Position numbers and translations under genes: made by a program
Notes under the pieces: model-generated
Told to the model about the DNA's origin: nothing
What the model saw: the letters and a program-made list of their open reading frames with translations, nothing else
The model's database searches: none
Part shown: piece by piece, positions 1 through 6,331 of the stretch
Position numbering within the stretch: position 1 is the stretch's first letter
Layout of the letters: every line of letters starts with the position of its first letter
DNA from: Actinomycetes bacterium
GTDB lineage: Bacteria; Actinomycetota; Acidimicrobiia; Acidimicrobiales; Palsa-688
Direction of reading: 5' to 3'
Assembly (NCBI GenBank): GCA_021815935.1
Contig: JAKAZH010000080.1
Span: forward strand, 1-7,930
Length of the DNA stretch: 7,930 bases

Positions 1-1
1 C

Positions 2-307
2 AAACAGGAAATCCTGGCGATGTACCTGAACGCCGCCTACTTCGGGGATGGCTCCTACGGCATCACCGGCGCGGCGTTGCACTACTTCGGAAGGCCAGCG
101 GCGCAGCTGACCTGGGGTCAAGCTGCACTCCTCGCCGGCCTCCTGCAGGCCCCCTCCGCCTACGATCCCCACACCCATCTCTCCGCTGCGCTTGCAAGGC
201 GCAGTCACGTCTTCGCACGCCTGGTAGCCGTTGGCAGCCTCACAGCCACCCAGGCCCGCGTCGACTCCGCGGCCCCTCTCGACCCGGCGATCACGTTCAG
301 CGGGTAG
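2..307 (+). CDS. C-terminal part of a stand-alone peptidoglycan glycosyltransferase (GT51), cut at the left edge
   Basis: The reading frame is open from the first complete codon and ends at TAG 305-307, giving about 101 visible residues. They begin KQEILAMYLNAAYFGDGSYG and continue through AALHYFGRPAAQLTWGQAALLAGLLQAPSAYDP. This matches the C-terminal half of the GT51 fold, whose hallmark is KxEILxxYLNxxYFGxGxYGIxxAAxxYFGK. Enzymes of this family polymerise lipid II into glycan strands at the outer face of the cytoplasmic membrane. In bifunctional class A PBPs a transpeptidase domain of several hundred residues follows; here the protein stops about 75 residues after the YFG motif, so it appears to be a monofunctional glycosyltransferase (MtgA-like). 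The catalytic glutamates and membrane anchor would lie upstream, outside the window. murL begins 39 bases downstream on the same strand, so co-transcription is likely. The family call is firm; the monofunctional label rests on the missing C-terminal domain. Confidence 0.9.
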   Translation, partial: KQEILAMYLNAAYFGDGSYGITGAALHYFGRPAAQLTWGQAALLAGLLQAPSAYDPHTHLSAALARRSHVFARLVAVGSLTATQARVDSAAPLDPAITFSG

Positions 308-346
308 CACCGTTCCGACCGTGCGAGCCCCACACGAGCCACGTCC

Positions 347-1723
347 GTGCAGTACCCTTGGCTCGACGTGAGCAGCCCGATTCGATCCGTCCGGTTCGCC
401 TACGGCCCGTTGGAAGTCGACGAGGACAGCGGCGTCATGCGATGCCACTACAGCCTCGACGACCTCGACCTGGTCGAGACCGTGGATGTCGGGCCTGGTC
501 ACGAGTGGACGCCGGCCGCGTACGAGGCGGCCCGAATCGTCGCTCTCCTTGCAGGCGTGTCGTACTTCAAGGCAGGGGCGCCGCCTGTGATCGACCTCGG
601 CGACATGGGCGTCCGGGAAGGCGAGCGGGAATTCATCCGCGAGTTCTACGTGAACGGCCTCAGCGAGTTCGCCTACCGCAACAGGCTTGACCTAACCGAC
701 TTGCGGATCGTCGGTGGTGCACCCATACCACGCGACTCGCCCCCGGCGACCGGGCACCTCCAAGCGGACCGGAGTCGGCTCCTTGTCCCTTTCGGAGGCG
801 GCATCGACTCCATCGTCACCGTTGAATGCCTGCGCGAAGCGGGATACGACATGGACCTGTTCGTCGTCAACCGGCGCGGGGTCCCCCGATTCGAGGCCAT
901 CGAGCGCGCTGCTGCAGTGACCGGCCTCGACGTGCGAAGAGCGCAGCGAGAGATCGACGCCTGGATCCTGTCGCCGCCGGAGGGGGCATCGACCTACAAC
1001 GGACACGTCCCGGTCACGGGCATCGTCTCGGCGCTGGCCGTCTTGTGCGCCGTCCTCGACGGTCGAGGCGCGGTCGTCATGTCCAACGAATGGTCGGCCA
1101 GCAAACCGACCCTGGTAGCCGGCGGCTTGGCGGTCAACCACCAGTACTCGAAAAGCGATGCGTTCGAGTCGTCCTTGCGGGCGGTTCTCAAGGCGGCCCT
1201 GGGCGACGAACCGGACTTCTTCTCGCTGCTCAGGGCGTCGAGCGAACTGTGGGTTGGGCAGCGATTCGCGAGATTGGCGAGGTACCACCCGGTATTTCGC
1301 TCGTGCAACCGTGCGTTCCACCTGGACCCGTCGCTCCGACTCGAAACGTGGTGCGGCCGCTGCGACAAGTGCTGCTTTATCGACCTCATCCTCGCCCCGT
1401 TCATCGGACGGGACGCGCTTGCCGACATCTTCGGGGCGGCCGAGCCGCTCGAGCAGATCGACCTGTTGGAGCGCTTCGAGTCGTTGATAGGGACAGGGAA
1501 CCATCTCAAGCCGTTCGAGTGCGTCGGCGACCTCGACGAATGCCGTGCCGCGGTGAAGTTCGCCTCCGTTCGCCCCGACCGGGCAGGCAACAAAGTCCTC
1601 GCGGCCTTGGCCGAGGCGCTCGAGGCCTATGGGGAGGCCGCATCAAGCGATCCGGCAAACTTTTTCCGTCCCATCGGCACCCACAACATTCCCGATGAAC
1701 TCGCCGCCTCTGCGTTGGTCTGA
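347..1723 (+). CDS. murL: UDP-N-acetyl-alpha-D-muramoyl-L-alanyl-L-glutamate epimerase MurL
   Basis: This 458-residue cytoplasmic protein has no signal peptide or membrane segment. I assign it to MurL, which in Xanthomonas inverts the terminal L-Glu of UDP-MurNAc-L-Ala-L-Glu to D-Glu in an ATP- and Mg2+-dependent reaction. Visible motifs are a PP-loop-like VPFGGGIDS at 147-155 (compare SGGxDS in ATP pyrophosphatases), NGHVPVTGIVS at 218-228, SNEWSASKPT at 246-255, NHQYSKS at 264-270, and a cysteine cluster WCGRCDKCCF at 335-344 followed by LAPFI. The length and the WCGxCxKCxF...LAPF block fit the family. The strongest support is context: a MurD-type ligase follows immediately, overlapping by 29 bases, as expected for a murL-murD2 pair. 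The GTG start at 347 has only a weak upstream purine stretch; an in-frame GTG at 368 is an alternative, but 347 keeps the whole conserved N-terminal region. The reaction is inferred from homology recalled from memory, not from a search. Confidence 0.87.
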   Translation: MQYPWLDVSSPIRSVRFAYGPLEVDEDSGVMRCHYSLDDLDLVETVDVGPGHEWTPAAYEAARIVALLAGVSYFKAGAPPVIDLGDMGVREGEREFIREFYVNGLSEFAYRNRLDLTDLRIVGGAPIPRDSPPATGHLQADRSRLLVPFGGGIDSIVTVECLREAGYDMDLFVVNRRGVPRFEAIERAAAVTGLDVRRAQREIDAWILSPPEGASTYNGHVPVTGIVSALAVLCAVLDGRGAVVMSNEWSASKPTLVAGGLAVNHQYSKSDAFESSLRAVLKAALGDEPDFFSLLRASSELWVGQRFARLARYHPVFRSCNRAFHLDPSLRLETWCGRCDKCCFIDLILAPFIGRDALADIFGAAEPLEQIDLLERFESLIGTGNHLKPFECVGDLDECRAAVKFASVRPDRAGNKVLAALAEALEAYGEAASSDPANFFRPIGTHNIPDELAASALV

Positions 1724-3077
1724 TCTGCCGGGACGCCGTGTCGGCGTCTGGGGTGTCGGGGCGGAGGGTCGTGCAAGTCTGCGTCGCCTTCGCAGCCTCG
1801 GAGTGCAGCCTGTCGCCGTCGTCGACGACAAGCCCGGCGAGTCGTGGATCGTCGCGACGTCTCAGGGTGGGATGGAACTGCTGTCGCGCTGCGAGGTGGT
1901 CATCAAATCCCCTGGGATATCCCGCTACGACGCTAGGTCGGTGGCGCTGTCGGCGGGAGGGACTGCGGTCGTTGGCGGGATGGGGCTCTGGCTCGAAGAG
2001 GTCGGGTCGGGGCGGGTCATCGGGATTACAGGCACCAAGGGCAAGTCGACGACGACCTCGGTCGCGGCGCATCTTGCAGCCGGCATGGGCAGAACCTGTT
2101 TCGTCGGGGGGAATCTCGGCGCGGTCGCCTGGGACCCGGAACCCGGCGAAGGATCACCCCGCAATCCGCCCGACCCTGACCTTTGGATCGTGGAGATCTC
2201 CAGCTATCAGGCGACCGACCTGTGGTCGTCGCCAGCAGTCGTGGCGGTCACGTCCCTTCACCCCGATCACCTCGACTGGCACGGTTCTCTCGACGCGTAC
2301 TACTCCGACAAGCTCTCGCTGTGCGGACGTCGCGGGGCGAGAATCACCGTCGCGAACGGCACCGACGAGCGCCTGAGACAGAGGGCTGGGAGCCTCGCCC
2401 CGGGGCCGCGCTGGGTCCTACCGCCGGACGGCGGCGGGGCCGCAAATGGGGGCGGCACCGTGGCAGGCGGCGGCTGCGCGTCCTCACAGGCGGAATGGGT
2501 TCGCCGTCTCGGCTTGAGGGGACGCCACAACATCGTCAACGCACTGATCGCGGCTGCGTGCCTCGAGGAGATTGGGGTGTCGGAAGCGTCGGACCCTGAC
2601 CAACTGGCCGAAGCGGCGAGCGGGTTCCATCCGCTTCCACATCGCCTGCAGACGGTTGCGGTGATCGGCGGGGTGGAATACGTCGACGATTCACTGTCGA
2701 CCAACGTCCTTCCGACCATCGCGGCCGCCGAGGTTTTCGCCGACAGGCCTCTGGCGCTCATCGCCGGGGGCTTCGACCGTGACATCGACTACCGTCCCCT
2801 CGCTGCGCACCTCGCCGGACGCGTCGAGCCGTCGCTCGTCCTCACCGTCCCCGACAACGGCGAGCGCATCCGCCGTGAAGTCGTCGCGTGCGGTGGGGAC
2901 GCGGTCGCTTGTGACGACATCGCTCAAGCCGTTGTTGCCGCCTCAAGATGGGCAGGACCGGGGGCCGTCGTACTGCTCTCGCCGGCGGCCGCCAGCTACG
3001 GTCGCTTCAGTGATTATCGCCACCGGGGCGAGGTCTTCCGGCGGGCGGTGGACGCCCTGGGAGGGGCAGCCCTCTAG
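1695..3077 (+). CDS. murD2: UDP-N-acetylmuramoyl-L-alanine--L-glutamate ligase (MurD2 type)
   Basis: This 460-residue Mur ligase is cytoplasmic and ATP dependent; it adds glutamate to UDP-MurNAc-L-Ala. The three-domain order is visible: an N-terminal Rossmann-like nucleotide-sugar domain (GVWGVGAEG 17-25, KSPGI 71-75), a central ATPase domain with P-loop GITGTKGKST 110-119, LHPDHLDWHG 188-197 and RHNIVNA 277-283, and a C-terminal domain with YVDDSLSTN 329-337 and GGFDRDIDY 358-366. Ordinary MurD uses D-Glu. The GTKGKS form of the P-loop and the coupling to murL favour the MurD2 subtype, which uses L-Glu and leaves inversion to MurL; substrate choice cannot be proven here. The frame is open from an ATG at 1629, but the ATG at 1695 gives the expected N-terminus directly before the Rossmann motif and overlaps the murL end by 29 bases, suggesting translational coupling. 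A Gly-rich stretch at about 246-260 is unusual. Confidence 0.9.
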   Translation: MNSPPLRWSDLPGRRVGVWGVGAEGRASLRRLRSLGVQPVAVVDDKPGESWIVATSQGGMELLSRCEVVIKSPGISRYDARSVALSAGGTAVVGGMGLWLEEVGSGRVIGITGTKGKSTTTSVAAHLAAGMGRTCFVGGNLGAVAWDPEPGEGSPRNPPDPDLWIVEISSYQATDLWSSPAVVAVTSLHPDHLDWHGSLDAYYSDKLSLCGRRGARITVANGTDERLRQRAGSLAPGPRWVLPPDGGGAANGGGTVAGGGCASSQAEWVRRLGLRGRHNIVNALIAAACLEEIGVSEASDPDQLAEAASGFHPLPHRLQTVAVIGGVEYVDDSLSTNVLPTIAAAEVFADRPLALIAGGFDRDIDYRPLAAHLAGRVEPSLVLTVPDNGERIRREVVACGGDAVACDDIAQAVVAASRWAGPGAVVLLSPAAASYGRFSDYRHRGEVFRRAVDALGGAAL

Positions 3078-3087
3078 GTTTGGAGCT

Positions 3088-4089
3088 CTAAACGGCCGCG
3101 CCGACGAGCGAAGCGGCGACTTCCGGCTTTCGTAGCTTCCAGATAAACGAATCGTAGAAAAAGTGCAGAGCGCCGATGCTCAGCACGACCACCAGCAGCA
3201 CCCGCGACGGAACCAGGTAGTACAACACGACGAAGAGCGCCGAGACCAGGGCTGCGTACGCGGCGAAGAAGCCGATCCGCCCGCCGGGACGCCGGGCGAC
3301 GGCGCCTAGACGGCCTGCGTGTCGGGCCTCGCCGGCAATTGAACGATTGACGATGACCAGGTACTCGATCGAGTGCGACCCGACGAAACCCACCAAAGCC
3401 GCTACCGGGTCGACCAGCGCCACTGCAAACAGGGCTCCCGTAGACGCGACGTACAACCACTTACCGGGATTGGCTGCAGTGCTACGAGTCTCGCCGGCAA
3501 CCCACCTTGCGGCGAGGTAGACGGAAACGACGACGATGAGCGGCAGGGCGATGGTCGCCTCGGTCGACATCCCCGAGAGGATCCTCGCTGCGTCGCCGGA
3601 TACGGTCTGAGCTCCGAACTGGCTGACGATATTGGCGACTTCGTGTCGTGCCACGACGAAACCGAGAGGAACAGCGAACCACATGAAAACCATCAACTTC
3701 TCTGTCCTGGCCTGGTTGTCGCCGGCCCGGCGACCGTAAATCCGCATGATTCCGTAGCGCTGCATGAGGGTGTGCTCGGCGTTCCAGAGCCCACCGACGA
3801 CTACCACCAGAAGCGGGCTCACGGTCGTCAAGATAGAGACAGCGAGCACAACTGCCACCGGCGACAGAAGGAACAGGCGCCGGTGGGACGCAAGCCGCCA
3901 CGGGCTCGCGTACACGAAGGGCAGAGTGAGCGGCTGATGAGCGAACGATAGGAACATGACTGCGCCAACCAGCACGTCGAGCACCCGCGGGGTGCCTTCG
4001 CCAAGGTGGCCGGCAAAAGCTAGCGGCACCCAGGACAAGGACAGAGCCGCGTCACCCGCCGGTCTGCCTATCCACCTGCTGGCTGTCAC
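3088..4089 (-). CDS. Polytopic membrane protein with conserved-looking His motifs, function unknown
   Basis: This 333-residue protein has roughly eight or nine hydrophobic segments, at about 14-28, 38-60, 72-105 (probably two), 131-147, 178-196, 211-245 (probably two), 273-291 and 294-310. Polar motifs lie at or beside membrane segments: HQP at 51-53, NAEHTLMQRYGIMRIYGR at 103-120, HSIEYL at 239-244 and HFFYDSFIWKLRKP at 309-322. Histidines and acidic residues at membrane faces suggest metal or cofactor binding, as in integral-membrane oxygenases such as Brp/Blh, but I do not recognise it as a member of that family, and the resemblance is only in style. The GTG start at 4087-4089 has an AAGGA sequence about 14 bases upstream. 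The gene converges on murD2 with 10 bases between stop codons, and is divergent from the coiled-coil/LytM gene. No function is assigned. Confidence 0.82.
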   Translation of the reverse strand: MTASRWIGRPAGDAALSLSWVPLAFAGHLGEGTPRVLDVLVGAVMFLSFAHQPLTLPFVYASPWRLASHRRLFLLSPVAVVLAVSILTTVSPLLVVVVGGLWNAEHTLMQRYGIMRIYGRRAGDNQARTEKLMVFMWFAVPLGFVVARHEVANIVSQFGAQTVSGDAARILSGMSTEATIALPLIVVVSVYLAARWVAGETRSTAANPGKWLYVASTGALFAVALVDPVAALVGFVGSHSIEYLVIVNRSIAGEARHAGRLGAVARRPGGRIGFFAAYAALVSALFVVLYYLVPSRVLLVVVLSIGALHFFYDSFIWKLRKPEVAASLVGAAV

Positions 4090-4285
4090 AGCTGCGAATC
4101 TATTCCTTTGCCGAATTTTTCTCTACTGGCGAGCCGACCGACGATCAAACCGGCGTGGACGGGCCGGCCCTGCTAAATTCGGCGGTGCCGTCGCTTCCCC
4201 GCGGTGAATGTCTCCTTTAGACGTGAAGCCTCGTGTCGGCGCGAGTTGCAGTAAGCCCAGCTACGACAGGAGCCTGACGGGTTTC
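4090..4285. promoter_or_regulatory. Divergent intergenic region between the membrane-protein gene and the coiled-coil/LytM gene
   Basis: This 196-base stretch separates two divergently read genes and must hold both promoters. On the plus strand, TGC-TAAATT at 4171-4179 looks like an extended -10 element (TGn plus a 4/6 match), with no convincing -35 in front. If it is used, the leader to the ATG at 4286 would be about 100 bases, long enough for a structured or regulatory 5' UTR. On the minus strand, AAGGA about 14 bases before the GTG at 4089 is the likely ribosome binding site. I compared the leader with remembered c-di-AMP (ydaO) and c-di-GMP-I riboswitch consensus motifs and found only fragmentary resemblance, so no riboswitch is called. 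Confidence 0.35.
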
Positions 4286-5719
4286 ATGGTGGTGTCTAAA
4301 GCTTGGAAGAACCTCCGATTGGGAGGCGGGCGCGTTGAGCACCCGCACCGGTCGTGGCGCACCCGACGCTTGTCGCTTGCGCTGGTCCTTCTGGGCTCGC
4401 TTGCCGCCTCTGGCGGTGCGTTCGCTGCGCCGGCATCCGCTAGCGGGGTTGCTTCGGACCAGTCTCAGATCTCCCAGCTCGAGGCTCGTATCACAAACCA
4501 AGGCTCGGCCCTCCAGCAGCTCGTCGCCCGCAGCAACGAAACGCAGGGGCAGCTTTCGGCTCTCCAGCAGAAGCTCGCCACTGAGCGCCAGCAGCTGCTC
4601 GCCTACCAGGCCAACGAGGCGACAGCCGCTTCGAACCTTCGCAGACTAGCGATCAAGGAGTACGTGGACGGCCCGGCGTCGGCCTCCCAGGTGCCCGCGT
4701 CCGGTTCGTCCCTCGTAGCCAGAGCTAACTCGGCGATGATCGAGGGCGAGTACGTCCAGGTCGCAGGCCTCAACGTGGCACAGGCGATGCAGAACTACTC
4801 CTTGGACGCGAAACTGGTAACGACGACCGCTGCGGCCACGCAGGGCCTCTCCAACGACGCGCAGAAGACGGTGTCCGCTCTGGCTACGCAGCGTCAAGCG
4901 GCTGTAGCCGCGCTGGCCGCGGACGAGGCGACCCTCAACCAGGTGAAAGGTAACCTGGCCCAGCTTCTTGCGGCAGCCCAGGCCAAGCAGGCGGCGGAAC
5001 AACTCGCAGCCGAGAAGGCTTTGGTCGCACGAGTCGTCGCAGCGCAGGCAGCTCAAGCGGCCCAGGCGAGCGCTGCCGTGGCGTCAGCGACCAGCCGTCC
5101 ACCCGTCGCGGAGCCGCCCCCGGCCACGGCGCCCCCGACGACACAGCCGGCGGAGCCGTCGACGGTCGCACCGGTATTTCAGGCACCTGTAGCCGTTGCG
5201 CAGAGCCCAATCGCGCAGGCCCCGGTCGTCTCGGCGGCCGGATACGCGAACCCGCTGCGAGCTGTGTCCGCGCTAAATCCGGAGCGGATCGACCAGGGCG
5301 TCGACTTCAGCGGCTACGGCCCGGTCTACGCGATAGGCGACGGGGTGGTGCTGTCCACCTTCAACGGTGGCTGGCCGGGGGGTACCTTCATCTCTTACCG
5401 GCTGACCAGTGGTCCTGCGGCGGGGCTGACGGTGTACGCGGCCGAGGATATTTTTCCTACGGTCCAAGTCGGTGAAACCGTAACCCCGGGCACTGCTATC
5501 GGCACGTTGTACGAGGGACCTGCCGGTATGGAAACCGGGTGGGCAGAGGGCGGTTCGGGCTCGACAATGGCGTATGGCGCAGGACAGTTCGGTGGGTCGA
5601 ACACGACGATGTTCGGCTACAACTTCTCCCTGCTACTTCAGTCTGTCGGGGCGCCCGGCGGGGTGATAGAGAACAGCATTCCGACCGGCTCGCTTCCTGT
5701 GGGCTGGCCGAACTGGTAA
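4286..5719 (+). CDS. Secreted coiled-coil protein with a degenerate LytM/M23-like C-terminal domain
   Basis: Read from the ATG at 4286, this is a 477-residue exported protein. A long signal sequence is visible: basic RSWRTRRLS, hydrophobic LALVLLGSLAASGGAFA, and a probable AFA/AP or ASA cleavage at about 47-53. Alanine/glutamine-rich helical, coiled-coil-like stretches follow at about 56-125 and 185-265, then a Pro/Thr/Ala linker at about 270-315. A C-terminal domain at about 320-455 has the M23 outline: PERIDQGVDFSGYGPVYAIGDGVV at 332-355, and YAAEDIFPTVQVGETVTPG...IGTL at 384-408. The canonical metal ligands are missing: HxGxD reads DQGVD, YAH reads YAA, and no HLHFE-like motif is present. 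It is therefore probably not a peptidase but an EnvC/NlpD-like cell-wall regulator or scaffold. An in-frame ATG at 4208 would give a 503-residue form with a 76-residue pre-sequence and no Shine-Dalgarno; AGGAG at 4268-4272 supports 4286, although the 13-base spacing is long. Confidence 0.85.
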   Translation: MVVSKAWKNLRLGGGRVEHPHRSWRTRRLSLALVLLGSLAASGGAFAAPASASGVASDQSQISQLEARITNQGSALQQLVARSNETQGQLSALQQKLATERQQLLAYQANEATAASNLRRLAIKEYVDGPASASQVPASGSSLVARANSAMIEGEYVQVAGLNVAQAMQNYSLDAKLVTTTAAATQGLSNDAQKTVSALATQRQAAVAALAADEATLNQVKGNLAQLLAAAQAKQAAEQLAAEKALVARVVAAQAAQAAQASAAVASATSRPPVAEPPPATAPPTTQPAEPSTVAPVFQAPVAVAQSPIAQAPVVSAAGYANPLRAVSALNPERIDQGVDFSGYGPVYAIGDGVVLSTFNGGWPGGTFISYRLTSGPAAGLTVYAAEDIFPTVQVGETVTPGTAIGTLYEGPAGMETGWAEGGSGSTMAYGAGQFGGSNTTMFGYNFSLLLQSVGAPGGVIENSIPTGSLPVGWPNW

Positions 5720-5728
5720 CGAGACGAG

Positions 5729-5742
5729 CCTTGGTTACAAGG
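5729..5742 (+). terminator. Short hairpin just after the coiled-coil/LytM stop codon
   Basis: CCTTG (5729-5733), loop GTTA and CAAGG (5738-5742) form a perfect 5-bp stem nine bases after the TAA stop. It is followed by ATTCC, not a T-run. The stem is short, so it is a weak candidate for 3'-end formation or protection. Confidence 0.22.
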
Positions 5743-5786
5743 ATTCCTCCATCCGAAGAACGCCGACCCGGGTCAGAGCGCCTAGC

Positions 5787-5804
5787 TCCCCCGGCCTTGG
5801 GGGA
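5787..5804. terminator. G/C hairpin between convergent genes, candidate bidirectional terminator
   Basis: TCCCCC (5787-5792), loop GGCCTT and GGGGGA (5799-5804) form a perfect 6-bp, almost all G:C stem. It lies in the 99-base gap between the ends of the plus-strand coiled-coil/LytM gene and the minus-strand DUF2510 gene. No T-run follows on either strand. Many high-GC actinobacterial terminators lack a clear U-tract, so its placement between two gene ends is the main support. Confidence 0.45.
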
Positions 5805-5818
5805 CGATTGACGAACGT

Positions 5819-6256
5819 TCAGATAGGCAACGAGTCCGTGTAAGGGACTCCGCTCTTCGACACGTAGTTCGTGTACTCGCGGCCGTCCCACCATCTGTAG
5901 TCCCATCGGCCCGACGGGTCAGGCCGCCACGCCGGCGCCGAAGCTACGTCGTAGGCGACGGGCTGATCGGCCGGAGGGGTCGTCCACAGGGACGCCGTTT
6001 GTCCCCCATAGGCCGACGCCGGTTGCCCTGCATACGGATAGGTGTAGTCGCCGCCGACCTGGCCGTACGGTGGGCGAGCGCCGTAAAGACGGCCGGACCA
6101 GTCGGACTTCGGACGCATCAGCGCTATGACGACGAGACCTATAGCTCCGAAGACGAAGCTGAGCAGGAAACCGAGAGCCGGACGGCCCTTGCCCCTACCC
6201 ACCAACCAGCCGGCGAAGCTGATCAGGAACCAACCGAGAAACATAAATTCGAACAT
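5819..6256 (-). CDS. Two-TM membrane protein with a C-terminal DUF2510 domain
   Basis: This 145-residue protein has two hydrophobic segments, at about 5-20 and 27-48, joined by a short basic turn (GRGKGRP). A Tyr/Pro/Gly/Ala-rich linker follows at about 55-105. The C-terminal block APAWRPDPSGRWDYRWWDG at 108-125, then EYTNYVS, matches DUF2510, whose pattern is W-x-PDPSG-x-x-x-x-R-x-WDG-x-x-WT-x-x-V. DUF2510 occurs widely in actinobacterial membrane proteins and has no established biochemical role. The two-helix anchor resembles small SHOCT/PLDc-N-type membrane anchors, but that is only a likeness. A GTG at 6263-6265 lies in frame three codons earlier, but AGAAGG at 6265-6270 sits 8 bases before the ATG at 6256 and would overlap that GTG, so I choose 6256. 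It lies 97 bases downstream of the DUF6941 gene on the same strand and may share its transcript. Confidence 0.87.
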   Translation of the reverse strand: MFEFMFLGWFLISFAGWLVGRGKGRPALGFLLSFVFGAIGLVVIALMRPKSDWSGRLYGARPPYGQVGGDYTYPYAGQPASAYGGQTASLWTTPPADQPVAYDVASAPAWRPDPSGRWDYRWWDGREYTNYVSKSGVPYTDSLPI

Positions 6257-6264
6257 TCGATTCA

Positions 6265-6270
6265 CCTTCT
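6265..6270 (-). promoter_or_regulatory. Ribosome binding site fixing the DUF2510 gene start
   Basis: On the minus strand this reads AGAAGG, 8 bases before the ATG at 6256. It overlaps the alternative GTG start at 6265, which has no usable Shine-Dalgarno of its own, and so decides the start. Confidence 0.6.
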
Positions 6271-6331
6271 CAGCCCGGCAACGTCTGTGCCTGCCATAAG
6301 GGTACCTACTCGGCAGAGATATGCGTTACCT

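Noticed and set aside
692..1504. Long open frame on the minus strand inside murL (270 codons)
   Set aside because: It lies wholly opposite a gene with clear MurL motifs, has Arg/Asp/Gly-rich shadow composition typical of GC-rich antisense frames and no recognisable domain.
1629..1694. Upstream ATG extension of murD2 (22 extra residues)
   Set aside because: The extra residues (MGRPHQAIRQ...) are the other frame of murL's end. The ATG at 1695 gives the normal Mur ligase N-terminus.
826..1698. Second plus-strand open frame of 290 codons inside murL
   Set aside because: It is Arg/Pro/Gly-rich shadow sequence in the +2 frame of murL, with no motif and no ribosome binding site.
3078..3094. TTTGGAGCTCTAAA near-palindrome at the murD2/membrane-protein junction as a terminator
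   Set aside because: The palindrome has no usable loop and no T-run, and only 10 bases separate the stop codons. It is more likely chance.
3373..3951. Plus-strand open frame of 192 codons opposite the membrane-protein gene
   Set aside because: Its composition (His, Arg, Asp, Gln, Glu-rich, no hydrophobic core) and full overlap with a convincing membrane protein mark it as a shadow.
4190..4285. Possible riboswitch (c-di-AMP ydaO-like GGTGAAT, or c-di-GMP-I-like GACGTGAAGCC) before the coiled-coil/LytM gene
   Set aside because: Only isolated short matches are seen; the other conserved blocks and paired stems of either class are not present. A covariance-model search would decide.
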